Of a stretch of 64,000 bases of DNA, positions 18,801-30,800 are shown one piece after another. The notes beneath the pieces are model-generated. The model searched no databases. It was not told where the DNA came from and was given only the letters and a program-made list of their open reading frames with translations. A program made the translations under genes and the position numbers. The DNA is from PZPK01 sp965230795 (GTDB lineage Bacteria; Pseudomonadota; Gammaproteobacteria; Pseudomonadales; Oleiphilaceae), in contig OZ246020.1 of NCBI GenBank assembly GCA_965230795.1, positions 2,542,001 to 2,606,000 on the forward strand, read 5' to 3'. Within the stretch, counting starts at the first letter, position 1, and each line of letters begins with the position of its first letter.

Positions 18801-21800
18801 AAAGTCTGATAACCCATCACCGTCGGTGTCATACAGGCGGGGATCTGTTGTCGTGACAGGATCTCGACCAAAATTAAATTCAAGCAAACTGGCTTCGTCA
18901 TACTCGAACTCATACTCATACTCAAGGTTGTCGGGCAGACCATCACCGTCGGTATCTGTCTTGGTCGGATCGCTATCGAAAGGATCACCTGGATCAAGAT
19001 TTAACTCGACACGATCATGTATACCGTCACCGTCACCATCTTTCGAGTTAGGCAAAGATTTATATACTACGATCTCGAGATAGTCCGACACGCCGTCACC
19101 ATCCGTGTCTTTCTTGTTGAGATCGCTATTACCGTTTGCATATTCGACGTTATCAAGTACCCCATCTCTATCCGAATCTTCCGGGAATTCACAGATGAGA
19201 TAAATACGAGCCGCACAGGAACCAATTTCAACTTCGGTTTGGTTATTCAAACCATCACCGTCTTCATCATCAAGCGCATCGGAAATCAAATCGCCATCCG
19301 TATCTGCAATCAGATGATTGGTCAGTGTTCTGGTCAGTTCATCCCAATCACTAAGACCATCACTATCGCTGTCTAAAGCCTTCAACTGGGCGATCAATGT
19401 AGGCGCATTGGCATCGGCAACGGCGACATTGGTGCCGGTCACATTGACCTCGATACCATCAATCAGACCATCACCGTCCATGTCCCGGAGTGTTCTGTCA
19501 CCTGTTTCGACATTATCTGCCAAGCCATCGGAATCGGTATCGGAATAAATCGGGGATAATCCGGCAGCCAGTTCAGCAATAGTACTGAGCCCGTCACCAT
19601 CAAAATCTTCATTGGCGTCGGTAGTGCCATTGCCATCCGTGTCAACCAGATTGATATCCGTACCGAGAAGATTAAGTTCGGTTCGATCTGCGATTCCGTC
19701 ACCATCGGTATCTTCATTGCCATCAAGAACCGAATCAGCATCCGTATCCGGGTTGTTGAAATCAGTCCCTGTGATCATCAATTCCTGGTAATCCGTTAAA
19801 CCATCGCTGTCCCGGTCCTCCCGATCATCACGAATACCATCTCCGTCGGTATCCTGATTATCGACGGCCGTCCCTGTAAAGTTCAGCTCCTGAAGGTTGG
19901 TTAAGTTGTCACCATCAGCATCTTCATCGCCGTCGTCAGTTCCGTCACCATCCGTATCCACTTCCGTCGGATCGGTTTCAGTCAAAACAACCTCAATCAG
20001 ATTGCTTAAACCATCGCCATCCCGATCCTCGTCACCATCATTGATGCCATTTCCGTCAGTATCGATCTCCAAGGGATTGGTGTTAGTGAGATTCAGCTCC
20101 TGCTGGTTGGTCAAACCATCGCCATCGAAATCACGTGTTGCATCCGAGATAGGATCTGAATCAGGATCATCTGGATTAACACCAGACTTATCGAATGGCG
20201 TGCCCAGAATGTTCAATTCCTGTGCATCCGTTAGGCCATCGCTATCGCGGTCTTCAGCACCGTCGTCGGTACCGTTTCCATCAGTATCCGCAAGTAACGG
20301 ATTCGTTTCCGTAATATTAAGTTCCTGAGCGTCGGTCAAACCATCTCCATCTGTATCCTCATCGCCATCCAAAACGGTATTGTCATTTGAGTCGGGATCC
20401 GATGGATCCGTCATCGTAATCGTCAATTCCTGAGCGTTTGTCAGACCATCCTGGTCCGTATCCTCACTGGCGTCAGTGCGTCCATTGCCATCTGAGTCAG
20501 AATCATCGAAGGGCGTCAACGTTTGATTAAGCTCTTGTGCATCCGTCAAACCATCGCCATCGCTATCCTCGTCTCCATCGGCTACTCCATCACCATCGGT
20601 ATCTGCGATGTCTGGATCTGTCCCTATCAAGGTCTCCTGATAATTGGTCAGTCCGTCGCTATCGTTATCGGGAGAGTTACGACGATTATCAGCATTATCC
20701 CGGGGATCGGTGCCGGCATCGATCTCAGTCCGATTGGAAAAGCCATCACCATCGGCATCATCCATTCCATCCGAAATACCGTCAGCGGGAACAGAACTGT
20801 CGGCCAATAGTGGATTGGTATTGGTAAGGTTCAACTCCTCCCAGTTGGTCAAACCATCGCCATCTGGATCTTCATCTCGGTCTGAAACACCATCGCCGTC
20901 ATCTTCATAGTGATCCAGCACGCCGTTCTTGTTGAGATCCTCTCCTTCGTCCAGCACGCCATTATCATTCAGATCTTCGTACAGTCGATCAATCAGACCG
21001 TTCTCATTGAGATCTTCTCCGCTATCAAGCCTGCCATTGCCGTTCGCGTCTTCCGTCGGGATATCCAGGACACTATTGTTATTTTGGTCCTCACCTGCAT
21101 CCAGCACGCCGTTACCGTTGAGATCCTCACCTGCATCCAGCACGCCGTTACTGTTGAGATCCTCACCGTCATCCAGTTGTCCATTTCCTGCATCTGAATC
21201 AATTTTCAGCGGGTTAGTATTTGTATTATTCAACTCTTGCGCGTCGGTCAAACCATCGCCATCGGAGTCTTCATCCCCATCATCGGTACCGTTGCCATCA
21301 CTATCAAGTGCCGAAGGGTCTGTCCTGAGAATATTGAGCTCGTGAGCATCACTAATACCATCCCCATCGCTATCCACATCACCGTCCATGATGCCATCAA
21401 GAGGATCTGAACTGTCAGCAGCCAATGGGTCAGTATTGGTAACTGTCAGCTCCTGAAGGTTGGTCAAACCATCATTGTCGGGGTCTTCATTACCATCCAG
21501 AATGCCATTTCCATCTTCGCTGTGGTCAAGACGGCGATTACTATTCAGATCCTCAAACAGGTCATCAATCTCTCCGTTGCCGTTGAGATCCTCACCGGCA
21601 TCCAAAAACCCATTTGAGTTAAAGTCTTCCGTTACTCTGTCGAGCACACCATTGCCATTAGTATCCTCGTCAGGATCCAGGACACCGTTTTCATTCGCGT
21701 CTTCACTGATATCGAGAATACCGTTGCCGTTTAGGTCTTCCCAAAGAAGATCGATCAGGCCGTTGCCATTCAGGTCTTCGCCTGGATCCAGGACGCCGTT

Positions 21801-24800
21801 TCCATCAGTATCTTCGGTGTATACGTCGAGCTCACCATTGTTATTGCGGTCTTCGCCAACATCGAGAATGCCATTGACGTCAGAATCAATCTTGAAACGA
21901 TCAGTTTCAGTCTGGTTCAGTTCCTGCGCATCAGTTAAACCATCGCCATCGCTATCTTCTGCACCGTCAACCGTTCCATTGCCATCGCTGTCAGCAACCT
22001 CCCAGTCAGTACCAGTTATATTCAGTTCCTGGGCATCGGTAAAGCCATCGCTATCCGTATCGACGTCACCATCATTAACATCATCTTTTGGATCAGAGCT
22101 ATCTGCTAATAAAGGGTCAGTCATGGTGATGGTCAACTCTTGCAAATTCGTCAATCCATCAGCGTCCAGATCTTCTGCTGCATCATTTGTCCCATCTGCA
22201 TCCGAGTCAGAAGTGAAGGGATCAGTTAGCGTACGGTTGAGTTCTTGTGCATCTGTAAGGCCATCTCCATCGCTATCTTCTTGGCCATCATTGGTGCCGT
22301 TCCCGTCTGAATCGATATTGCTCCAATCTGTTAGCAACTCATTGAGTTCCTGAGCATCAGTCAGGCCATCTCCATCGCTATCATTGTCCCCATCCAATAT
22401 GCCATCTACAGGAACAGAGCTGTCTGCCAAAACTGGATTGGTAAGGGTAATATTTAGTTCCTGGAAGTTTGTCAGGCCATCGGCATCAGCGTCTTCGCCG
22501 CCGTCGGGAATGCCGTTACTGTTGGAATCGCTTTCCAATGGATTGGTATTGGTTACATTCAGCTCCTGGGAATCTGTTAAACCGTCACCATCTCGATCCT
22601 CATCGGGGTCATCAACACCATTGGAGTCTGTATCTACCAGCGACCAGTCCGTTCCCAAAATGGTGATTTCATCCACATCACTTAGACCATCTCCGTCGAG
22701 GTCTCCCTCTGAATCATTCGGATCAGTCCCATAAACATTGATTTCATCATTGTCCGTCAAACCATCGCCATCGGTATCCGTCGACAAGGGATTGGTAAAC
22801 AAAACATTAACTTCAGTGCCGTCATCGAGCCCATCGCCATCAGAATCTGCTACCGCAAAGCGAGTACCGTGAGTGTTCAACTCTGCCGCATCGCTTAACC
22901 CGTCACCATCGCGATCTTCATCACCGTCATCAGTACCATTGGTATCCGTATCCACTACCTCAGGGTCTGTATCGGTAATACTCAGTTCCTGGTTATTAGT
23001 TAGGCCATCGCCATCAATGTCTTCATCACTATCGGGAGTTCCATCATCGTTAGAATCACGAAGCAAGGGATCGTAATCAACGAGGCCATTCTCAAAACCA
23101 TCATTGAGTCCGTCACCATCGGTGTCGGCGACGAAAGGCTTGGTACCCAGGTTAATTTCCTGGAAATCGTTTAGTCCGTCACCATCAGGGTCGGCACGTC
23201 GTGGATCCGTCTTATGAACAAAGATTTCATCGCCATCACTCAAGCCGTCGCCATCGGTATCCGCTGAATTGGGGTCGGTTCGATAACGTTTGACTTCGAT
23301 GTAATCGGTCAGGTTGTAGACAATGGGGTTTTCGGGGTCCGGATCTGGATCGACATAGATGTCACCATCCGAATCTGCATTCAATGGGTCCGTGCCGTAC
23401 ACATTCTCCAATGCATCAGAAAGTCGATCGCCATCGCTATCCTTGCTATTCGGATCAGAACCGAAAACGTTTTCCTGCTGGTCTGAGAGCCCGTCGCCGT
23501 CGGTATCGGAACTGAAGGGATCAGAACCGTCTGCAATTTCTTCAGCGTTGGTGCGACCGTCTCCATCTGCATCCGCAACACCATCTGCTCCGGAGTTCGG
23601 ATCTGTCGCAAATATTTGAATCTCGACAGCATTAGTTAAGCCATCGCCGTCATTATCCGCACCTGCGTCATTAACCAATGGATTCGTACCCGCTGAAATT
23701 TCAACATCATCTGACAGACCATCGCCATCCGTATCGGCTAGGACCGGGTTAGTACCATGGGTATTGATTTCATCGAAATCTGAAAGCGTATCGGAATCGG
23801 TATCTTCAGAAGCGGGGTCAGTTTCAATAGCTAGACCGCCATTTCCACTCACTTCCGTAGCATCATCGATACCATCCCCATCACTATCAGTAAGCAAAGG
23901 ATCACTCTGATACAGATACAGCTCGTCTCCGTCGGATAGACCATCGGCATCGGTATCGGCTGCACCCAGATTCGTCTCGCCATTAAATTCCTGGAGGTCC
24001 GTCAGTCCGTCGTCGTCGGTATCGCTGTCATTTGGATGGGCAAAAACAGATATCGACGCAAAAGTATAGTTAAACTCCTGGCTATTGGTCAGGCCGTCAT
24101 TGTCCGTATCTTCCTGATCATCTGTGAGTCCATCTCCGTCTGAATCCAGTTCAATGGGACTGGTATTGGTGAAATTGGCTTCATAGCTATTGGACAATCC
24201 ATCACCGTCCGCATCTTCGTCACCATCATTGATCGTGTTGCCGTCTGAATCTGCAACCGTAGGATCGGTTCCCAACAGCCGTTCTGCCCAATCGTTCAGG
24301 GAATCACCATCGGCGTCAGGATCCAGAGGATTGGAACCGAATACACTTTCCTCTCCGTCAGATAAACCGTCGTTATCCGAATCCGGATCCAGGGGATCTG
24401 TGCCGTCCGCAAGTTCGACATCGTCCTGCACTCCATCAGCATCGGTATCGGCAGCAGCGGGATCAGTCAAATGAGTATTGATTTCATCATCATCATTTAG
24501 TGTGTCAGAGTCTGAGTCCGCTAAAGTCGGATTCAAACCATTCTGGATTTCAAACAGATTGCTTAGTGAGTCCCCGTCACTGTCTGCGCCCGGGGCAAGC
24601 AAGCCATAGAGATCTTCAAAGAAATCACTGATTCCGTCTGCGTCGGTATCGGCATCAAGGAGACTGAAATCTGGCGAAGCTAAACCGGCTTCATAGGAAT
24701 CGGACAGACCATCCCCGTCCGTATCCGGATTAAAATCAGACGTACCCAGGACGGCCTCTTCGAGACTGCTCAGACCATCACTATCGCGATCTTCGTCAAC

Positions 24801-27800
24801 GTCATTCACGCCGTTCCCGTCAGAATCAGCAGACAGACGGTCGGTATCGGTGATATTCAGTTCCTGGGCGTCCGTCAGGCCATCGCCATCACTATCCAGA
24901 CCAACATTACTGACCAATGGATCTGTGCCCGTTATGGCAGTCTCCTGACCATCCAACAGACCATCGCCATCCGTGTCTGCGACCAACGGGTTGGTGCCAG
25001 CAATCAACTCATCGCCATCACTAAGCCCATCATTATCCGAGTCTGCAGAACCAACAACTGTACCGTCCCGGAGTTCGCAGTAATCTACGAGACCATCAGA
25101 GTCACTATCGAGATCAGGGTTGTAGATGAAATTTTCATACATATCACCGAAGGTATATGGAACATCCCGAGAGCACTGCAAATCTGGATCGGCTCCCGGG
25201 GCCAGGACACCCGAGTTATATTCATTGGGCCCGGAATCATCCGTGCCAGCGTACGCTTCCCACCAACCTGGTAGTCCATCACCATCACTGTCACCTACTG
25301 CAAACCGTTGAAATGACAGCCCCAGTCCGGTTTCATCGACGCTTTGTTTTTGCCGACTGATCGCCATAACATCATCACCCACCGGCAACAGCGCCAAGAC
25401 ATCACTGTAGAGAATCTGTTCATTCAACTCCCAATAGCTGTCCGCATCAATCGTGTCTTGCAAGACCAAACGAAGTAAGGGCGACTGGGCAGACACGGTG
25501 ATTTGATGCCCTTCATGTTGTAAACCATACGCGAAGCTTGCCGCTGTGCTTAACCACTGTTCGGCAGTCAGGTCATAACGATGACCAGAAGCAAAATTGA
25601 GAACGCGATCTCCAGCCAGTTCCTCCAGGAACACCGGACCAGCCAGAGCAGAGGGACGGTTTAGGGGATTGAAGAAGGTCGACACCGAAACGATATCCAG
25701 TTGACCATTCAGGTTATCGTCCTCTCCCCCGTCTAGAACACCATTACTGTTAGCGTCTTCATTTGGGAACTCCATGACCTGAGGCGTTAGCTGACCGGTA
25801 TTGTCTGTAAGCAGAAGCTGACTGCGCGCAGCATCCAACCAGGTACTGCTACTAATGCCGATTTCTGTTGCCACTACCTGTACCGGGAAATCAACCGCCA
25901 CTCCGGTATAGAAGACATAGATTGCTGAATCGCCGACATTATCTGCCGCTTCAACCAGTAACAAGTCGCCCTTATCAAGAACATAAGAGGGGCTTAGTGA
26001 AGATCCCAGATACAGCTCGCGGTCGATACTGTCAGTGTTCGAGTTGTAAAGAACGACGGTACCATTGGGATAGGCCAGCCATAAAGAATCAACATCATTC
26101 GCTCTGTAGGCCAGCGCAGTCACGTTATCCATAAGCACGTCGCTACTCAGCGCAGAAAGGTAGCGCTGCGCCCTGGCATCATATCGAAGAATGTCGGACC
26201 AGCCATAAGTGAACATAGACAGCTGTTGTTCACTGTTATCGTCAAGCTGCTCGACTTGACTCACGCTGATCTGGCCAATGCCTGGCTGTTGTGCCAGCCA
26301 GGTGGAATAGCAGGTTCCGGCAGGAACCATTGGTTCAGCGTCACTGAATTCGTAGTCACTGATATCACCGACATTCAGATAGCCTGCGGGCAATGCGCCC
26401 GGATCCTGGGCCGCAGTTTCGCCGCCATCAACAATCCCATTGTCATCTGTATCGACGTCTGCAGGGTTGAAGCCCAACAAACGGACTTCAATACCATCCG
26501 GAATGCCGTCACGGTCTGAGTCAACCCGAAGGGGTGATGTTCCCAGGACCTTGACCTCGAGCCCATCAGATAGGCCATCGTTATCAAAATCTGGCGTCAG
26601 AGGATCGGTGCCTTCGACTAGCTCGCGGCTGTCGAACAAACCATCATTATCTGTATCAGGATTATTGAGTAATGTCCCCAGAGCCAGCTCGTCTGCATTA
26701 CTCAAGCCGTCCCGGTCGAGGTCATCTTCATCAGCAACGAGTGGAGAATTCGGATCGAGAGGATCCGATGCAAGCTCATTGACTTCATAGCCATCGGAAA
26801 AACCGTCCCCATCGGTATCATCAACGGTCGGGTCAAGACAGGCATTTAATGGGGCACAGTTTGCGGCATTACCCGCATACAAAAGCTCTTCGCCATCACT
26901 CAGACCGTCTTCGTCGGTATCAAATTTTGCTGGAATACTGTTAATGCCGGGCCGGAGGAAAATCTCATCCAGATCCGCAGCGCCATCACCATCGATATCA
27001 TCTGGAGAGCCCTCGGATGCCACTGAGCACGCCGCATCGTGTCTGAAATAGTCGGAACGATTGGGTACACCATCCCCGTCAAAGTCGAAGTCATAAGACA
27101 AAACGTCTTCGGCATCCATTCCAAAATACAGCACTGCGGTATTCTCAAAGCGTGTTGGTTCAAGGTCATCGTCAGGGTTGGCATCTTCCATCTCGAGAAC
27201 TAACTCAACTCTGTCGCCAAACTCCAGATTTTCCGTTGGGTACTCGTACTCACTTACTGAACTATCCAATACGCCATTAATAAACCAGCGCGGAACGTAA
27301 TCACTCAAAGATACATCTGTATAAATGGAATAATCGAAAACAATACTATTGGCCGTCATAGCCTCGACCAGGGTCGAGTCATTGGAGTCAATACCCTGAT
27401 AAGTTAGCGAGTAGGTGTCGGTCTCATTGTCAAACTCGGGAACATATACCGTGCGCCTGTTTGTGAGGCCGTTCGCTGGGTTTGATACCTCTTCGTCGGG
27501 ATACGAGTAGTTGAACGCGACAGACACATCCTCACCAAATCTTAATTGCGACGCTGCATCCGTTGGGAAAGTGAATGACGTTTCCAGAGCCAGCTGAGCT
27601 TCTAGTTCTTCAGAAGTCAGGGTGCTGTTCCATTCCCATACGGGTGTGAAGTAACGTTGGAAAAATTCATCGTTACTGGTACCCGCAGACAAAGTGATCA
27701 CCGCATCGCGTCCTTCACCCACCACATTGACAGTTGGTGCCAGAGTCTGCGGGTCCCCAATTACGATGGTAAAAAATGTTTCAAGCAATAATTCTTCCGG

Positions 27801-30800
27801 GCCATGATCCAAATACACTTCAGCCGTGACCATATCTCCGAATTCGGTGCTATTACTGTCAAAACTGAACGGATAGCGTTTGTTCAGAAAAGCAAACTTG
27901 TTTTCTGTTTCCAACTCGCCATTCTTGAACCACTTAACAAACAGCTTGTCCTCGACGAAACTCTGGGAAAGATCAAGGCCCGTCGCCGCCAGCACAATGT
28001 CGTCGTTATCACCGAAGAATCGACCAGCTAAATTAAATCCCTGCGTATCCAGCACAGAAACCGGAACATTCGCAACAGAATAATTGATCCCATCAATATC
28101 GGCGTTTAAAGAAAACCTTACTACGTCACCAAAGAGTGTTTGGCCGGCCAGAACCGTGTATTGGTCGTTGGATACTTCAAGCGTGGAATATTGCAGAACC
28201 GGAGGATCGACAGAGTCGTCTACTCGCTCCAATGACCAGGCGGGCGCCAGAAAATCATTCAGATCTCCGGGGCTGCGATCTCCTAGAAGAATAGAAATAC
28301 TTTGTCCAGGTTTTGGATATTTTATGCCTGCCCTGAATTCAGGGGCATTACCATCTTCTTCAATCAATTGGGCGGTAGAATCCGACGCAAACAGCGCCAG
28401 AATATAATCACCGACTATTTCTATACCACTAAGAGGTTCCGCACTATCAACGACAATCACATTGTCCTGAAATGCCTGAGCCTGGTGGTCGTATATGTGT
28501 ATAGAGTTGTCATCGAAGGCCACGTAAACTTTTCTTGAATTTGGATTTACCGTGAGGCCAACGATGGTTTTATTCAGTTCAGAGAAATCGATTACTGAAG
28601 ACAGTTCAAGCGAGTCCGCATCATAAACCAGAATAAAAGGCCAGGTTTCATTGTAGGTCCATTGCTCGTCAGCAAAGCCAATAGACACAGAAACGCTATC
28701 ATCATTATTGCTCGCATCATTTGCGAGGAAAGTACTGACACACACAGGCGAGCCGAAATCTGACGAGATATCTGCCAGTGATTCATCCACTTTCAATAAT
28801 CCGTCCTGATAGCGCCAGCAGGCCGCATCTTCTGGGTACTGGTCAATGGAATCGACAACACCATCGCCATCGGAGTCAAGCTCCGCACCGATATCAATCT
28901 GGCTGGACTGGGCAATAAATTCCACAGGACCAGAATGGAAAAGAACGCTCAACAAAAGCGTATCACCTGACTCAACATTCAGATTATTCAACACAGCTGA
29001 ACCGGCATTCTGCGAACTCAGCTGTCGGTAGCTACCCTCACCCTGTACGCGCCAAAGCAGCTCAAAGTAATCGGACAGGTAGTCGATATTCAGATAGTCA
29101 TCCTGATCATCATAGACGTTAATACCACTGCAAAAACCGTACAAATCGCACAGTACCGGGTCGATTTTGAATTCAGCTTGGACAGGTTGCCCAATGGCGG
29201 GTACTTCCGGATTGAAACGAATGTCTATATTACGGGGATCGAGAACGGTAATTGGTACGAAGACTTTAAACTGTTGCGTCACATCAGTTTCAGAATCCGC
29301 ATCCGCTGTCGTGCTTAGAAGCCCTCTCACGAGGTAGTCACCGGGCGCAAAGCCATTTGCCGAGAAACCGACGACCGCCGTATCGTTGGGTTCTGTCAGG
29401 GTGAGATCAGCGTTGTTCGGTGCCTTTACAATGCTCCATTCATCGCTAACGGGCGTTGAACTGTTGCCAATGGAGAGACACGGGGAATTAGCGCAAGGCG
29501 TCTGCTGCTGGGCAACACTTACAGTAAACTGAAACGCTCCGGATAAAGGAACATATTGCTGCTCGTTTGCGACGTTGACACTCCAAATACCCTGATATCC
29601 AGCAGGTATTTCACGCTCAGAGTTATCAAGAATCCCGTCTGAATCTGAGTCGAGACCACCTATCGGCGCAACCAGATTGACACTATTCGCATCAATCTCG
29701 ATCAAATTTGACGGAAAATCTGGCTCCATGGTCGCTGCCTGCAAAGACATCAACTGATAGACATCCGCCACCAGCACATTGGTTCCCGGAACCATCACTA
29801 AAGCGGGATCCCGTGTCGCCAAATAGCTGATGTCAGAAACCGATGACAGCAGCTCAACGGTCTCTTCTCCCTGGAGACCATCCAGTTCCTGATCTTCAAA
29901 ATCAGTAACAAGAGCATCCACAACATCATCACCATTGATGTTGGTTTCGGCTACGATGTCCGCCACTAACGCAGAGAAGGTTTCAATCATTGCCCGATAA
30001 CCAAGCGCGTCACGCTGCGCATCGGCCATTTCCTGCATGGGTTCCGTCAGAACAGCCTGGGCATCGAAAACATTGGTATCAGGCGACAGCCCGGTACCCA
30101 GTGCAGCAACGGTGTCGGAAGATGCGTCATTCAAGGCCTGCTTGAGCACCCATTCATCAAGGCGGTATTGAGGTTCCTCATCGCCATCCAGATCCTGCAA
30201 AATAGTGTCGAAAGATCCAAGTTCTCCGATTGCACGTTTGACTGCAAAGGTTGTGATAGGCGTGGCATAACGGGCAGGCTGGACTCGAATCAGAACGTCT
30301 TCATCTTCTGTTTCTATCTCCTCTTCATCTGTTATCAGATTGCCGTTGCCGTCACGCACTTCCTGCCCATTTAACAGAAAATACAAACGACGATCTTCAG
30401 CCTCATTGTCTCCGTAACCGTTGATGGAATCTGAATGGAAGATAGAAAACATGTGCTCAAGCAATGGAGCACTACCAGTGTTGAGATCGCGGGTATCGCC
30501 GGAAGCCAGGACATCCATGTAAACGAACCCGGTATAATCTCCAAGGTCTACATCAGCGACCCGCGCCTGACTATCGGATCGTGTCTTGGCAATCAGATTG
30601 AGCGGATCATCAATCAGATCAATAGAATTACTATTGGTGCCACCATCGCCCTCTTCGTTAACGAAGGCGTCCTGAAGTGAGTCGTTAAGGTCGGCCTGCA
30701 ATAGCGAAACGACAGCCTGAAAGAATTCAGAGAGACTCTGGTCATCTTCCAACAGTTGATCGATACCGTCGAATGAATAGAGTGCGTTCGCCTGAGCAAC

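Larger units (their letters stand above)
17240..25295 (-). repeat. Main thrombospondin-type-3-like protein-coding repeat array
   Basis: About 8 kb coding for back-to-back acidic loops. Two unit types alternate: single units of about 22-23 residues (D-T-D-G-D-G-L-S-D-G-D-E plus a linker ending T-D-P) and double units of about 35-36 residues (D-S-D-G-N-G-T-N-D-G followed by E-D-S-D-G-D-G-L-T-D-A-Q-E-L-N). On the + strand this appears as endlessly recurring CCATCGCCATC-like sequence. Copies differ at third positions, so the array is diverged rather than freshly amplified. Confidence 0.88.

Noticed and set aside
21460..22353. Long + strand open frame rich in Ser and Pro opposite the giant gene
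   Set aside because: It is the antisense image of DxDxDG-coding repeats, with no start signal or recognisable domain. The same holds for the other + frames between 16 and 31 kb.
17240..25295. Regular short repeats that could be taken for a CRISPR array or satellite DNA
   Set aside because: The repeats are in frame inside one open reading frame, diverge at third codon positions, and encode calcium-binding loops; no cas genes are present.
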